DNA of 64,000 bases from Thalassospira sp. (lineage in GTDB: Bacteria; Pseudomonadota; Alphaproteobacteria; Rhodospirillales; Thalassospiraceae), in contig NZ_JAUYHK010000011.1 in assembly GCF_030690045.1 (NCBI RefSeq), positions 186,001 to 250,000 on the forward strand. Direction: 5' to 3'. This document shows, piece after piece, positions 1 through 11,134 of the stretch. Both the position numbers and the translations under genes were made by a program. The notes below the pieces were generated by a model. It was given only the letters and a program-made list of their open reading frames with translations. It made no database searches and was not told where the DNA came from. Each line of letters begins with the position of its first letter. Position 1 is the stretch's first letter.

Positions 1-81
1 ATGGTGCAAAAATAACGGATTTCGAGGATTCTTTCGGGGCAGGAATGAAATATTGCGGATTTCCGGGCCGGAACGCCGGTG

Positions 82-561
82 TCAATCGGCCTGAAATGTC
101 CCGGATTTGCCACCATCCTTGTAAACAACCCGGATGTCAGTCAGGCGCATGGTTTTATCTACGGCCTTGCACATGTCAAAGATGGTCAGGGCGGTGACAG
201 AAACGGCGGTCAGGGCTTCCATTTCCACCCCGGTGCGGCCAGATGTCTTGCAGGTGGCGATGATATCAACCGCATCGCCATCATCGGCCAGCGCCAGTTT
301 GACCTCGACCGCATCCAGCGGCAGGGGATGACACAGCGGGATCAGGTCGGATGTTTTTTTGGCTGCCATAATGCCAGCCAGTTGCGCAATCGCCAGAACA
401 TCGCCCTTTTTATGTCCGTGCCGTGCAATCAGGCGGGCGGTTTCCGCAGCCATTAAAACCCGGCCCTTGGCAATGGCAATGCGGGCGGTCACGTCCTTGG
501 CCGACACATCCACCATCACGGCATTGCCGCTGGCATCAATATGCGAAAGTGTATCGGCCAT
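82..561 (-). CDS. moaC: Cyclic pyranopterin monophosphate synthase MoaC
   Basis: Second step of molybdenum cofactor synthesis: converts the 3',8-cyclo-GTP made by MoaA into cyclic pyranopterin monophosphate in the cytoplasm. The 159-residue length is normal. Visible family motifs are LCHPLP (about 76-81), GVEMEAL (111-117), and the catalytic Asp and Lys in the FDMCKAVDK segment (Asp129, Lys132). It is the last complete gene of the minus-strand trp group, 39 bp after trpC. In alphaproteobacteria this order usually continues into moeA, which would lie beyond the left edge; no start is visible in bases 1-81. A cofactor user, the sulfite-oxidase-like enzyme at 28.8 kb, is in the same window. Confidence 0.96.
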   Translation of the reverse strand: MADTLSHIDASGNAVMVDVSAKDVTARIAIAKGRVLMAAETARLIARHGHKKGDVLAIAQLAGIMAAKKTSDLIPLCHPLPLDAVEVKLALADDGDAVDIIATCKTSGRTGVEMEALTAVSVTALTIFDMCKAVDKTMRLTDIRVVYKDGGKSGTFQAD

Positions 562-600
562 GATAATCCCCGTAATGGAACAGTGGATGGAACGTTTGTC

Positions 601-1398
601 TCAGTTAGTTTTGGACAGCAGGGCGCGGGTGGCCGCTGTGACGTCATCCTGCCGCATCAGGCTTTCGCCGATCAAAAAGCATTGCGCCCCGACCTTTGCC
701 ATCCGAGCCAGATCGTCGGGGCCAAACAGGCCGCTTTCGGCAACCAGCATCCGGCCTGCATCAACCAGCGATGCCAGTTCTTCGGTGGTGGTCAGTGAAA
801 TCTCCAAAGTCTTTAGATTTCGGTTGTTTACACCAATCAATTTTGATTTCAGTTTAAGAGCGCGCTCAAGTTCCGGGGCATTGTGAACCTCGATCAGGAC
901 ATCCATGCCAAGGGCATTGGCTGCCTGTTCCAGTTCGCTCGCCTGCGTATCGTCAAGGGCGGCCATGATCAACAAAATGCAATCGGCACCCAACGCGCGC
1001 GCCTCGGTCACCTGATAGGGGTCCAACATAAAATCCTTGCGCAGGACCGGTAATTCAATCGCTGCTCTTGCCGCCACCAGATAGCTGTCATCGCCCTGAA
1101 AATAGGGAATATCGGTCAAAACCGACAGGCAACTTGCCCCACCAGCCTGATAGGCCTTTGCCAGCAAGGATGGATCAAAATCCGCCCGAATCAATCCTTT
1201 ACTGGGCGAGGCTTTCTTGATTTCGGCAATCAGGCCGTATCGGCCCGCCGCAACGGTTTTTTCCAAGGCGGCAATAAAACCGCGCGGCGCAGTTTGTGCA
1301 TTGGCAGCAGATTCAAGTTCCGACAACGATGTGCGTGCCTTGCAGGCGGCAATATGATCACGTTTGTCGTTGCAGATGCGGTCAAGTACGTCGCTCAC
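601..1398 (-). CDS. trpC: Indole-3-glycerol phosphate synthase TrpC
   Basis: Closes the indole ring from CdRP in tryptophan synthesis. It is a single-domain TIM barrel of 265 residues, with no fused TrpF. The substrate-binding [12 protein letters not shown] segment is at 57-68 and VLRKDF at 118-123, followed by EVHN and GVNNRNL strands and the AESG motif. Its first four bases overlap the end of trpD (ATGA-type overlap), so the two are translationally coupled. Part of the minus-strand trpE-trpG-trpD-trpC-moaC cluster. Confidence 0.97.
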   Translation of the reverse strand: MSDVLDRICNDKRDHIAACKARTSLSELESAANAQTAPRGFIAALEKTVAAGRYGLIAEIKKASPSKGLIRADFDPSLLAKAYQAGGASCLSVLTDIPYFQGDDSYLVAARAAIELPVLRKDFMLDPYQVTEARALGADCILLIMAALDDTQASELEQAANALGMDVLIEVHNAPELERALKLKSKLIGVNNRNLKTLEISLTTTEELASLVDAGRMLVAESGLFGPDDLARMAKVGAQCFLIGESLMRQDDVTAATRALLSKTN

Positions 1399-2429
1399 GC
1401 CGGAAGCTCCTGATTGGAAATCGTCACCAGATTTTGCAAGGTAGTTGCGGCTTTGCCGCTGTCAATGGCGGCAATCGCCTGTGTGACGCCATCCTGAAGA
1501 TCGTGGGCCTGTCCGGAGACAATCAGGGCTGCGGCGGCATTCAAAACGACAATATCGCGATAGGCATTTTTCTGCCCGGCCAGCAAATCACGGATCGCTT
1601 GGGCATTCACATTGGCATCTCCACCGCGAAGATCCTCAAGGTCGGAAAGGGCAAAGCCGTAATCTTGCGGATTGATGTCAAAGGTGGTGACTTTGCCGTC
1701 TTTGACCTCGGCGACAAAGGTTGGGCCGGTGGTCGAAATTTCGTCAAGGCCACCATGGCCGTGAACGACCCAGGCATGTTCCGATCCCAGACGATTTAGT
1801 ACATGGGCGACAGGTTCAACCCATTCGCGGGCAAAAACCCCAATGACCTGTCGTTTGGTTTTGGCCGGATTGGCCAGAGGTCCCAGCAGGTTAAAAATGG
1901 TGCGTGTTCCCATTTCTACCCGGGTTGGCATGACATGGCGTACCGCCGAATGATGACGCGGGGCCATCATGAAACACAGATTGTTTTCCCGTAGCGATTT
2001 TTCCAGCAACGCCATATCGGCATCCAGATTAACGCCCAGCGCCATCAAAACATCGGCTGAACCGGATTTGGACGAGGCGGCGCGATTGCCATGTTTGGCA
2101 ACAATGGCCCCACAGGCCGCCGCAACAATCGCCGCACCGGTGGATATATTATAGGTCCCCGTGCCATCACCGCCGGTGCCACAGGTATCCACCGCGCGAT
2201 CCGGGGCCGTCAGACCGGTGGCCTTGGCACGCATGACGCGGGCGGCACCGGTGATTTCCTCTATGGTTTCACCGCGCAGGCGCAACGCCATCAGAAAGGC
2301 CCCCATTTGCGATGGGGTGGCATGGCCGGACATCAGGACATCAAAGGCCTGTTCTGCTTCCTGTTCGTTCAGGGTGGTGCCGGTGGCAACTTTGGCCAAT
2401 ACCGGTTTCAGATCATATTCTGCGGACAT
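1395..2429 (-). CDS. trpD: Anthranilate phosphoribosyltransferase TrpD
   Basis: Transfers the phosphoribosyl group of PRPP to anthranilate. 344 residues, the usual length for the free-standing enzyme, not fused to TrpG. The PRPP-binding DTCGTGGDG motif is at 81-89, followed by NISTGAA and [15 protein letters not shown]. An AGGGAGGAATATC stretch (minus strand) just before the ATG gives a good ribosome binding site. Sits 40 bp after trpG and overlaps trpC by 4 bp. Confidence 0.97.
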   Translation of the reverse strand: MSAEYDLKPVLAKVATGTTLNEQEAEQAFDVLMSGHATPSQMGAFLMALRLRGETIEEITGAARVMRAKATGLTAPDRAVDTCGTGGDGTGTYNISTGAAIVAAACGAIVAKHGNRAASSKSGSADVLMALGVNLDADMALLEKSLRENNLCFMMAPRHHSAVRHVMPTRVEMGTRTIFNLLGPLANPAKTKRQVIGVFAREWVEPVAHVLNRLGSEHAWVVHGHGGLDEISTTGPTFVAEVKDGKVTTFDINPQDYGFALSDLEDLRGGDANVNAQAIRDLLAGQKNAYRDIVVLNAAAALIVSGQAHDLQDGVTQAIAAIDSGKAATTLQNLVTISNQELPA

Positions 2430-2469
2430 GATATTCCTCCCTGCTTTCGTTCCGATCCTGCTTGTGACC

Positions 2470-3057
2470 CTAGCTGGCGGAAAAATCGATGAAATTCTTC
2501 AATAATTCATGACCGTGGGCCGAGGCAATGCTTTCGGGATGAAATTGCACCCCGTGAATCTGATGGTGACGATGACGCAGCCCCATAATCAGTCCGTCCT
2601 TGTTTTCCGCGGTGATTTCAAGGCAGTCGGGCAGGGTGGCGCGTTCCACCACTAGGGAGTGATAGCGTGTTGCCTCGAACGGGGTGGGCAGGCCCGCAAA
2701 AACGCTGTCGCTGCGATGATGGATCAGATCAATTTTGCCATGCATGAATTCAGGGGCGCGAATCACCTTGCCGCCAAAGGCCTGTCCGATAGCCTGATGG
2801 CCCAGACAGACCCCCAGCAATTTGACTTTTCCTGCGGCGGCCCGGATCAGATCAAGGCAAATGCCTGCCTTGTCCGGATCACAGGGGCCGGGTGAAATGA
2901 CGATTCCTTCGGGATTACGGGCCAGTGCTTCGGCCACCGTGATCTCGTCATTGCGTCGCACTTCGACCTCGGGGCCGAGTTCACGCAAATAATGCCACAA
3001 ATTAAAGGTGAAGCTGTCATAATTGTCGATGAGCAGATACATCGCGTCTTGGGCCAC
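2470..3057 (-). CDS. trpG: Anthranilate synthase glutamine amidotransferase subunit TrpG
   Basis: Supplies ammonia from glutamine to TrpE. It is a class I glutamine amidotransferase: nucleophile Cys84 in GVCLGHQA, and the His-Glu pair in VQFHPES near the C-terminus. The given start is a GTG. An in-frame ATG five codons later (3042) starts [11 protein letters not shown], which is where most TrpG proteins begin, so 3042 is equally likely; neither has a strong ribosome binding site. The gene is separated from trpE by the oppositely oriented deacetylase gene and its terminator, so it must have its own promoter in 3058-3249. Confidence 0.95.
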   Translation of the reverse strand: MAQDAMYLLIDNYDSFTFNLWHYLRELGPEVEVRRNDEITVAEALARNPEGIVISPGPCDPDKAGICLDLIRAAAGKVKLLGVCLGHQAIGQAFGGKVIRAPEFMHGKIDLIHHRSDSVFAGLPTPFEATRYHSLVVERATLPDCLEITAENKDGLIMGLRHRHHQIHGVQFHPESIASAHGHELLKNFIDFSAS

Positions 3058-3249
3058 CAGTGTTACGGAGGTGGCCGAGAATAAACAGCCTTGCCGCTAC
3101 GTCAAGCGATTGCAGGGGCTGTTTGTCCGCTTTAACAGCCTGCTAACCCGACATGGTTTAACAATACCGATCCAACAGGACAGACAGGGTGTCTGTTATT
3201 CTTAAAAAGACGGGCATCAAGACCCGTTTATCGCGACTGGAGATATGGC

Positions 3250-4404
3250 GTGGCACGGCGTCCAACACCGACAAAAAAGAAAAAACCTGTAAAACGCAGC
3301 GGCACAGCAAAGCGCAACCCGAAAAAAACCGGGGGCTTGCGCCGCCTGATGCTGGGTGGGGCGATTTTTGCCGGGGCTCTTTCGGCGGTGATTGCCGCGG
3401 GCAGCCTTCTGGAACTGGATCGGGCCTCACGGCAAACCGTGGTAACACCGGCCTCGACAGACCCGGTTCAGGTGACACCGCGTGAACAACCTTCCAGGGA
3501 ATATGATTTTTCCAATGGCACGGGCCGGGAAAACCGCACCGGCTATATGGTCGGACGGCCTGCGCCCCGCAAAGATTCTCCGGCGGTAGAACCTCAAGCC
3601 CAAACCGCCGCGATTCCGGACGATCTTCCACCATCTGTTGCGCCGGTACCTGACGTAATGTCTGGTTCCGAAGATCTGCCGTGGCGCAAATATGCTGCCC
3701 TGACGCCGCAAACAGGCCCGGCACCGGTGATTGCCATTGTGATTGACGATGCTGGTCTGGATCAGGCACGTACGGCACGTACGCTGGATTTACCGGGGCA
3801 GGTGACGATTTCATATCTGCCCTATGCCCGTGATTTACAGCGTCAGGTAAATGATGCCCGTGCCAAAGGGCATGAAGTCATGTTGCATATGCCGATGGAA
3901 CCATCATCGGCCTTTGTTGATCCGGGGCCACATGTTTTGAAAACCGAGTATGACAGGGTGGCGATCCTGTCTGAAATATCGTGGATGCTGGAACAGTTTG
4001 ATGGTTATGTCGGTATTAACAACCATATGGGCAGCAAATTCACATCTGACCCGGCAGGGATGCAAGTATTAATGGATGTTTTGAAATCCCGTGGGTTGTT
4101 GTTTCTGGATTCCAAAACCAGTGCCAAGTCGGTGGGATATGGTCTGGCCCGGGAAAACAGCATTCCGGCTCTGGAACGTGATGTTTTTATCGATGATGCC
4201 GACGATGCCGAAAAAATTGCCGGTATGTTGCAGCGGATTGAAAGAGTCGCAAGCAAGCAAGGCTATGCCATTGCCATTGGCCATCCACGCGACCTGACGC
4301 TTGACGCCTTGCAACGCTGGATTCCGGAAATGCAGGCCAAGGGGTTTGTGTTTGTTCCGGCAACAAACATCCTGCGGCGTAATGGTGTGAACGCCACCGG
4401 CTGA
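3250..4404 (+). CDS. Divergent polysaccharide deacetylase family protein (YibQ/DUF610)
   Basis: 384 residues. A Lys/Arg-rich N-terminus (about 1-25) leads into one membrane segment (about 28-48), then a Pro/Thr-rich periplasmic linker to about 150. The DUF610 domain fills about 155-380: IAIVIDDAGLD, HEVMLHMPMEP, INNHMGSKFT, LLFLDSKTS and AIGHPRDLT. This family is related to NodB-type deacetylases and is thought to act on envelope polysaccharide; the substrate is unknown. The GTG start has GGAG about 7 nt upstream. It lies on the plus strand between trpG and trpE (minus) and ends at a bidirectional terminator. Often found near murein hydrolase genes elsewhere, but here alone. Confidence 0.88.
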   Translation: MARRPTPTKKKKPVKRSGTAKRNPKKTGGLRRLMLGGAIFAGALSAVIAAGSLLELDRASRQTVVTPASTDPVQVTPREQPSREYDFSNGTGRENRTGYMVGRPAPRKDSPAVEPQAQTAAIPDDLPPSVAPVPDVMSGSEDLPWRKYAALTPQTGPAPVIAIVIDDAGLDQARTARTLDLPGQVTISYLPYARDLQRQVNDARAKGHEVMLHMPMEPSSAFVDPGPHVLKTEYDRVAILSEISWMLEQFDGYVGINNHMGSKFTSDPAGMQVLMDVLKSRGLLFLDSKTSAKSVGYGLARENSIPALERDVFIDDADDAEKIAGMLQRIERVASKQGYAIAIGHPRDLTLDALQRWIPEMQAKGFVFVPATNILRRNGVNATG

Positions 4405-4422
4405 GTGATATAGGCAAGACGC

Positions 4423-4463
4423 AAAAAAGCCGGGGCAGTCATATGACATGCTCCGGCTTTTTT
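4423..4463. terminator. Bidirectional terminator between deacetylase and trpE
   Basis: Hairpin with AAGCCGG-type arms flanked by A6 on the left and T6 on the right. It serves the plus-strand deacetylase gene and the minus-strand trpE, which converge here. Confidence 0.85.
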
Positions 4464-4477
4464 ATGAAAATTTGCAA

Positions 4478-5977
4478 TCAGGCGAAGCGATGGGCCTCGC
4501 GGCAGGCGGCCATCAGAGCCCCGGCTTTGTTGCGACATTCCAGATGTTCCAGTTCCGGCTGGCTATCGACGACAATTCCGGCACCGGCCTGGATATGGAT
4601 TGTTTCATCCTTGATCACCGCTGTTCTCAACGCGATGCAGGTATCCATTGATCCATCGGACGAAATATAACCGATGCATCCGGCGTAAATGCCGCGTCGT
4701 ACAGGTTCCAGTTCATCAATGATTTCCATCGCCCGGACCTTGGGCGCACCGGAAACCGTTCCGGCCGGGAAACCGGCTTTCAGTACATCCATCACATCAA
4801 ATCGCGTGTTATCCAGTTCGCCGACAACATTGGAAACGATGTGCATGACATGGGAATAATATTCGATGGTTTCGCGGTCGGTAACGCGCACAGTGCCCGG
4901 TTTGGCCACCCGCCCAACATCATTGCGGCCCAGATCAAGCAACATCAGATGTTCTGAACGTTCCTTGGGATCATCCAACAGCTCTTGCGCCATGGCCTTG
5001 TCGTCTTCGGGTGTTTTACCGCGACGGCGGGTGCCGGCAATTGGCCGGATGGTGACTTCACCATCGCGCAGGCGCACCAGAATTTCCGGGCTGGCCCCGA
5101 CCACCTGAAAACCGCCGACATCAAGATAAAACATGAAAGGTGACGGATTGATCCGGCGCAAGGCCCGGTAAAAGGCAAAGGGCGGCAGGCGATAGGGCAG
5201 TGAATAGCGTTGTGACAGCACCACCTGAAAAATATCCCCGGCGCGGATATAATCCCGTGCCTTTTCGACCATCTGGTGATACCCGGCTTCGTCAACGCTG
5301 ACGGTCGGTTCCGGCAGACTATCGGGCATCGCCCGTGACCGGCGATCAATGAACAGGTTGCGCTGAAAATTTAATACCACATCATTCAGGCGCGCACAGG
5401 CCAGATCATAGGCCGCCCGGGCATCCATCCCACCTTGCGGGCGGGCCGGGGTGACGACGGTGACGGTATCCTCGATGGTATCAAAACTGACGGTCACGGT
5501 CGGGCGGATGAAAATGCCATCAGGCACGCCCAGTTGATCGGGATTATTGTCCGGCAGCCTTTCCATCAGTCGTACTGTGTCATACCCCATATATCCAACC
5601 AGACCGGCACTCATCGGTGGCAGATTTTCGGGCAGGGTAATATGGCTTTCGGCGATCAGTTTTTTAAGGCTGTCAAGCGGTTTGGATTCTTCGGTGACAA
5701 AGGCGTCAGCATCGGCAAGGGCACGACGGTTCAGTTCTGCCTGGTCGCCAAAACAACGCCAGATCAGATCGGGCTTGAAACCCAGAAAAGAATACCGCCC
5801 GCGAACTGCACCGCCTTCGACAGATTCAAGCAAATAGGCATTGGGCATGCCTTCGGCCAGTTTGAGAAAGGCCGATACCGGCGTATCCAGATCGGCGGTC
5901 AGGGCCGTCCATAACACCTGCGGCGTACCATCCTGATAGGCTTTGGCGAATGTGTCGAAATCAGGTTTGATTTCCAT
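4478..5977 (-). CDS. trpE: Anthranilate synthase component I TrpE
   Basis: Makes anthranilate from chorismate with TrpG. About 499 residues. The N-terminal domain has the tryptophan feedback motif LLES followed by GRYSFLG. The C-terminal chorismate-binding domain shows SPEILVRL, PIAGTRRRG, GRNDVGRV, PAGTVSGAPK and QAGAGIVVDS. The ATG at 5977 starts MEIKPDFDTF, with GGGAA 8-12 nt upstream. An in-frame ATG at 6028 would add 17 residues read through the upstream hairpin and is unlikely. A terminator-like hairpin lies between ppiD and this start. I see no Trp-rich leader peptide. Confidence 0.96.
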   Translation of the reverse strand: MEIKPDFDTFAKAYQDGTPQVLWTALTADLDTPVSAFLKLAEGMPNAYLLESVEGGAVRGRYSFLGFKPDLIWRCFGDQAELNRRALADADAFVTEESKPLDSLKKLIAESHITLPENLPPMSAGLVGYMGYDTVRLMERLPDNNPDQLGVPDGIFIRPTVTVSFDTIEDTVTVVTPARPQGGMDARAAYDLACARLNDVVLNFQRNLFIDRRSRAMPDSLPEPTVSVDEAGYHQMVEKARDYIRAGDIFQVVLSQRYSLPYRLPPFAFYRALRRINPSPFMFYLDVGGFQVVGASPEILVRLRDGEVTIRPIAGTRRRGKTPEDDKAMAQELLDDPKERSEHLMLLDLGRNDVGRVAKPGTVRVTDRETIEYYSHVMHIVSNVVGELDNTRFDVMDVLKAGFPAGTVSGAPKVRAMEIIDELEPVRRGIYAGCIGYISSDGSMDTCIALRTAVIKDETIHIQAGAGIVVDSQPELEHLECRNKAGALMAACREAHRFA

Positions 5978-6008
5978 GGTGTTTTTCCCGAAACATCCCG
6001 AAGACAGC

Positions 6009-6040
6009 AAAAAGGGCGACCCGATCACCGGGCCGCCCTT
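6009..6040 (-). terminator. Hairpin terminator after ppiD, just upstream of trpE
   Basis: On the minus strand AAGGGCGGCCCG-GTGAT-CGGGTCGCCCTTTTT forms a long GC-rich stem ending in T5. It starts 12 nt after the ppiD stop and ends about 32 nt before the trpE ATG. It should end ppiD transcripts and may limit read-through into trpE. Confidence 0.8.
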
Positions 6041-6051
6041 AGATATCCGGC

Positions 6052-7947
6052 CTAATTGGCGGCCGGTTGTGGTGCGTACAGATTATTGACAACACTGTTG
6101 TTGACCGTCACCGAAATATCGTCACGCAAATAATTCAGATATTGCGACAGCAAATCCTGATTAAGGGCATTGCGCAGTTCAGTACTGACCGGGTCGGTGG
6201 CCAGTCCGTCAATCTGTGCTTCATTGATGTCCGTCAGGGTCACGACAAGAATGCGATCATCCGACTGAACGACCTGTGCCTTGCTCTTTTCCAACTGGAA
6301 CAGGGTTGCGGCAACGGCCGGGCTGACATCCGGGGCCAAGCCTTCGCCGGTGCGGCGGGTCAGGCCGGTTTCCACGACGCTATGACCAAGATTTTCAGCC
6401 TGTGTTGTAATGTTTTGACCACCGGCATTGATGTCAGAAGCAAGCTGTTCTGCCTGTTCCACCAGTAGACGGTGTTTTTCATCCTGCGTCCATGCCGCCA
6501 AAACATCTTCGCGCACATCTTCAAACGGGCGCAGGGTGGATGGAGTTACCGTATCAACACGCACCACATACCGGTCGCCATTGAGGGTTTCTTCAAGGAA
6601 GCTTTCCTCGCCTTCGGCCAGTTCAAAAATTTTGGCATTGATTTCATTACTGTCGGCAATGTCGTTGCCAAGATCAGCACCCTGTTCAACATTTTCAATC
6701 CGGATCAGACGGGCATTAACGTTGGCGGCGGCCTCGTCCAGAGGGGTGCCTGCACCCAGTTCGTCATCAAGAGTGGCGGCAATATCGAAAATCTGATCGG
6801 CGGCCTTTTGGCGTTTGACATCGCGGGTGATTGCGTCACGGACTTCATCCAGCCCCTTGACGGTTTCCGGGGTGATTTTGCTGACCCGCAAAATGTGCCA
6901 GCCAAGTGCCGTTTCAACCGGATCGGAAACTTCACCTTCCGGCAGGTTGAAAACCGCGTCGCGCAGATCGGGCAGGATATTGTCTGCGGTAAATTCCCCC
7001 AGTTTGACCAGCGATTCCGTCATGCCTGCCTGTTCAATGGCAACCGACATGAAATCGGCACCATTGCGAATAGCGGTTACCGCATCGCTGGCGGTTTCCT
7101 TTTCATTGGGAGCAAACAAAATCTGTTCGACCGCCCGTTTTTCCGGGGTCTGGAATTCGGCCAGACGCTGGTTATAGGCATCGAGAATTTCGTCATCGCT
7201 GACACCAATCGTTTCGGCGATCTGATCAACGGTCAAAAGCACCAAGGTGGACGAACGGGTTTCAGGGGCGGTGAAGGGGGCCGGGTTTTCCTGATGATAA
7301 GTGCGCAGGGTCGCATCACCGGGGGTGGCCACGTCGCCCAGATCATCAGCATTCAATTCAAAAAACTGTCCGGCACGCTGTTCGTTGCGCCACGCGGCAA
7401 TCTGTCGGGTCATCGCTGCCGGTGCAGCAACCGCGCCGCCCAGACTGGTGATGATTTGCTGCCCCATCAGATCGCCACGAACGCCTTCAATGAATTCGGG
7501 TTCGGTATAGCCATTGCTGTAAAGAACCTGCAAAAACTGTTCGCGGTCAAACTGACCGGTGGTTTCGTTTTTAAAACTTTCGGTCGCAAAGACAGTTTCA
7601 CGAACCTTGTCGTTGCTGATGCCAATGCCCAGTTCGCGGGCATTTTCCAGTAACAGTTTCTGCGATACCAGACCTTCGACCGTGTTGTTCAGCATGCCCA
7701 TTTGGATGGCCTGCGAACGATCAAAATTCGGTCCGAAAACACGACGCATATTCTGAATGTCGCGCTGAAAGGCGCGGTCAAGTTCTGCGGGCGAAACCGT
7801 TTGTTGGCCGATTTCAGCAACATCGCGGGCATTGCCAAGATCCAGCATGGAAGCATTCAGCCCCCAGATCACGAAACTGATCGCAATAAGGCTAAACAGA
7901 ATTTTGGCGAAAATGGATCGGGAAAATTTGCGAATGCCAACAAGCAT
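6052..7947 (-). CDS. ppiD: Membrane-anchored peptidylprolyl isomerase/chaperone, PpiD/SurA type
   Basis: 631-residue periplasmic folding factor tethered by one N-terminal membrane helix (about 11-30, ILFSLIAISFVIWGL). Then a SurA-N-like chaperone region (about 35-200), a parvulin PPIase domain (about 265-360, with VEQILFAP, GEFTADNILPDL and TALGWHILRV) and a second, degenerate parvulin-like region up to the C-terminus. Helps newly secreted proteins fold as they leave the Sec translocon; secG is encoded about 1.1 kb away, divergently. Position before trpE is a conserved alphaproteobacterial arrangement. Confidence 0.92.
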   Translation of the reverse strand: MLVGIRKFSRSIFAKILFSLIAISFVIWGLNASMLDLGNARDVAEIGQQTVSPAELDRAFQRDIQNMRRVFGPNFDRSQAIQMGMLNNTVEGLVSQKLLLENARELGIGISNDKVRETVFATESFKNETTGQFDREQFLQVLYSNGYTEPEFIEGVRGDLMGQQIITSLGGAVAAPAAMTRQIAAWRNEQRAGQFFELNADDLGDVATPGDATLRTYHQENPAPFTAPETRSSTLVLLTVDQIAETIGVSDDEILDAYNQRLAEFQTPEKRAVEQILFAPNEKETASDAVTAIRNGADFMSVAIEQAGMTESLVKLGEFTADNILPDLRDAVFNLPEGEVSDPVETALGWHILRVSKITPETVKGLDEVRDAITRDVKRQKAADQIFDIAATLDDELGAGTPLDEAAANVNARLIRIENVEQGADLGNDIADSNEINAKIFELAEGEESFLEETLNGDRYVVRVDTVTPSTLRPFEDVREDVLAAWTQDEKHRLLVEQAEQLASDINAGGQNITTQAENLGHSVVETGLTRRTGEGLAPDVSPAVAATLFQLEKSKAQVVQSDDRILVVTLTDINEAQIDGLATDPVSTELRNALNQDLLSQYLNYLRDDISVTVNNSVVNNLYAPQPAAN

Positions 7948-8150
7948 ATCAAGAGCCTAACAAGTCGTTGTTTTGGACCGGTGCAGCGTCACCGGCAACG
8001 TATTGTGCGAAACAATCCATCGGGATTGGAGGCGCATCATAATGATGAGAGGATAGGGCGGCAACACCCGATTGCAGGTCGCCTTGCGTCTGAAGCCGCA
8101 AGCGGCCTTCACGGACTTGGCCCGAACGGATTTGCGTGCTAGAACCGCGC

Positions 8151-8156
8151 TATAAT
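8151..8156 (+). promoter_or_regulatory. Possible -10 element of tpiA
   Basis: A TATAAT hexamer 30 bp before the tpiA ATG. No convincing -35 hexamer lies 16-18 bp upstream, so this is a weak call. The rest of 7948-8185 holds small hairpins (GCCGCAAGCGGC, and ATTGT-GCGAA-ACAAT at 8002-8016) but no gene. Confidence 0.35.
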
Positions 8157-8185
8157 GACGCCAAATATGAAAGGCAATAAAGATT

Positions 8186-8941
8186 ATGTCGCAAATTCGC
8201 CCCTTGGTCGCCGGAAACTGGAAAATGAATTGCCTGCGCACCGACGGTGTTGCGTTGGCCAGTGGGTTGGCTGAAAAAGCCAATGCAAAGGGTGATCTGG
8301 GCTGTGATATTCTGATTTGCCCGCCATCAACCCTGATTTCCGATATTGTGACGGTGACGGATGGTAGTGCGGTTTCTGTGGGTGGGCAGGATTGCCATTT
8401 TGCCGCATCGGGTGCCCATACCGGCGATGTTGCCGCGTCCATGCTGGGCGATTTGGGGGCATCCCATGTTATTCTGGGGCATTCCGAACGGCGCGCCGAT
8501 CATGCCGAGAGTTCGACCCTTGTGCGCCTGAAGGCGATGGCGGCTCACAAGGCTGGATTGCAGACCGTGATTTGCGTTGGTGAAACCGAACAGGAACGCG
8601 ATCTGGGTGCGACGCTGGCCGTGGTTAATGGGCAACTTGCCGTGTCGGTGCCCGAAGGATCAACCGCGCAAAATACTGTGATTGCTTATGAACCGGTCTG
8701 GGCGATTGGAACGGGCCGGACGGCCAGTGTGACCGAAGTGGCCGAAGTCCATGCTGCGATCCGGGCGGAACTGAAAATACGTTTTACCGATGGTGATGGT
8801 TTTCGCATTCTGTATGGCGGTTCGGTCAAGCCGTCGAATGCCCGTGAATTGATGGCGGTTAAGGATGTCGATGGCGCACTGGTGGGCGGGGCGAGCCTCA
8901 AGCTGGATGATTTTTGGCAAATTATTGAAAGTTGCGCCTAG
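8186..8941 (+). CDS. tpiA: Triosephosphate isomerase
   Basis: Interconverts dihydroxyacetone phosphate and glyceraldehyde 3-phosphate. 251 residues. Catalytic residues are all present: Lys13 in GNWKMN, His99 in ILGHSERR and Glu169 in [11 protein letters not shown], with the phosphate-binding YGGSVKP near the C-terminus. Divergent from ppiD. It heads a plus-strand run tpiA-secG-pyrG-kdsA-eno; each gene or pair has its own terminator, so this is a neighbourhood more than one operon. Confidence 0.98.
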   Translation: MSQIRPLVAGNWKMNCLRTDGVALASGLAEKANAKGDLGCDILICPPSTLISDIVTVTDGSAVSVGGQDCHFAASGAHTGDVAASMLGDLGASHVILGHSERRADHAESSTLVRLKAMAAHKAGLQTVICVGETEQERDLGATLAVVNGQLAVSVPEGSTAQNTVIAYEPVWAIGTGRTASVTEVAEVHAAIRAELKIRFTDGDGFRILYGGSVKPSNARELMAVKDVDGALVGGASLKLDDFWQIIESCA

Positions 8942-9040
8942 CCAATCGCAATAAAACACGTTAAATAGCCTTCAAATTTATGATCGCCTGTCGGACATTT
9001 GCGAATGTGCGGCGGACAAAAGGACAAGAGTTTCGAGACA

Positions 9041-9367
9041 ATGCAAACTGTCATTCTGGTAATTCATCTGCTTCTCGCCCTTAGCATGATCGGTGTCATT
9101 CTGATCCAGCGCAGCGAAGGTGGTGGTCTGGGCATTGGCGGCAGCGGTGGCGGCGGTGGCAATTTTGGTGTCATGAGCTCGCGCGGTGCGGCCAACCTTC
9201 TGACCCGCACAACCGGCATTCTGGCGGCGGCCTTTATGGTGACCAGTCTTGCTTTGGCGCTGTTGTCCAATACGCAATCCCAACCGGGGTCCATTCTGGA
9301 TCAGGTGCCCGCACCGGCCGTCGAACAGCCGGTCGAAGACACCGGCCCGGCGGCCCCGACCCGCTAA
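9041..9367 (+). CDS. secG: Preprotein translocase subunit SecG
   Basis: Small inner-membrane subunit of SecYEG. 108 residues: membrane helix 1 at about 3-21, a glycine-rich cytoplasmic loop (about 30-45, GIGGSGGGGGNFG), helix 2 at about 56-76, and a Pro-rich tail. The ATG at 9041 begins MQTVILVIHLLL, as in other SecG proteins; an in-frame TTG at 8999 would add 14 atypical residues. Lies between tpiA and pyrG, as in many alphaproteobacteria. Confidence 0.93.
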   Translation: MQTVILVIHLLLALSMIGVILIQRSEGGGLGIGGSGGGGGNFGVMSSRGAANLLTRTTGILAAAFMVTSLALALLSNTQSQPGSILDQVPAPAVEQPVEDTGPAAPTR

Positions 9368-9384
9368 CATTTAAACCGATACCA

Positions 9385-9413
9385 GAGGCGGCAAAATTGC
9401 CGCCTCACTTTTT
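9385..9413 (+). terminator. Terminator after secG
   Basis: GAGGCGGCAA-AA-TTGCCGCCTC hairpin followed by ACTTTTT, 17 bp after the secG stop. Confidence 0.85.
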
Positions 9414-9471
9414 GATTGTTGTGATCCCCGGTTCATGATTCAGTGGACCGAGGCGTTGTGCTTTGAAATGA

Positions 9472-11109
<1,638 letters not shown>

Positions 11110-11134
11110 TGGCGCGTCATTTGCCAAGGATTGA

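Noticed and set aside
5978-6051. trpL-type attenuator with leader peptide before trpE
   Set aside because: No short frame with consecutive Trp codons. The hairpin is a plain terminator with no alternative antiterminator that I can see.
6472-7653. 393-codon open frame antisense to ppiD
   Set aside because: Entirely within ppiD on the opposite strand, low-complexity composition, no recognisable family.
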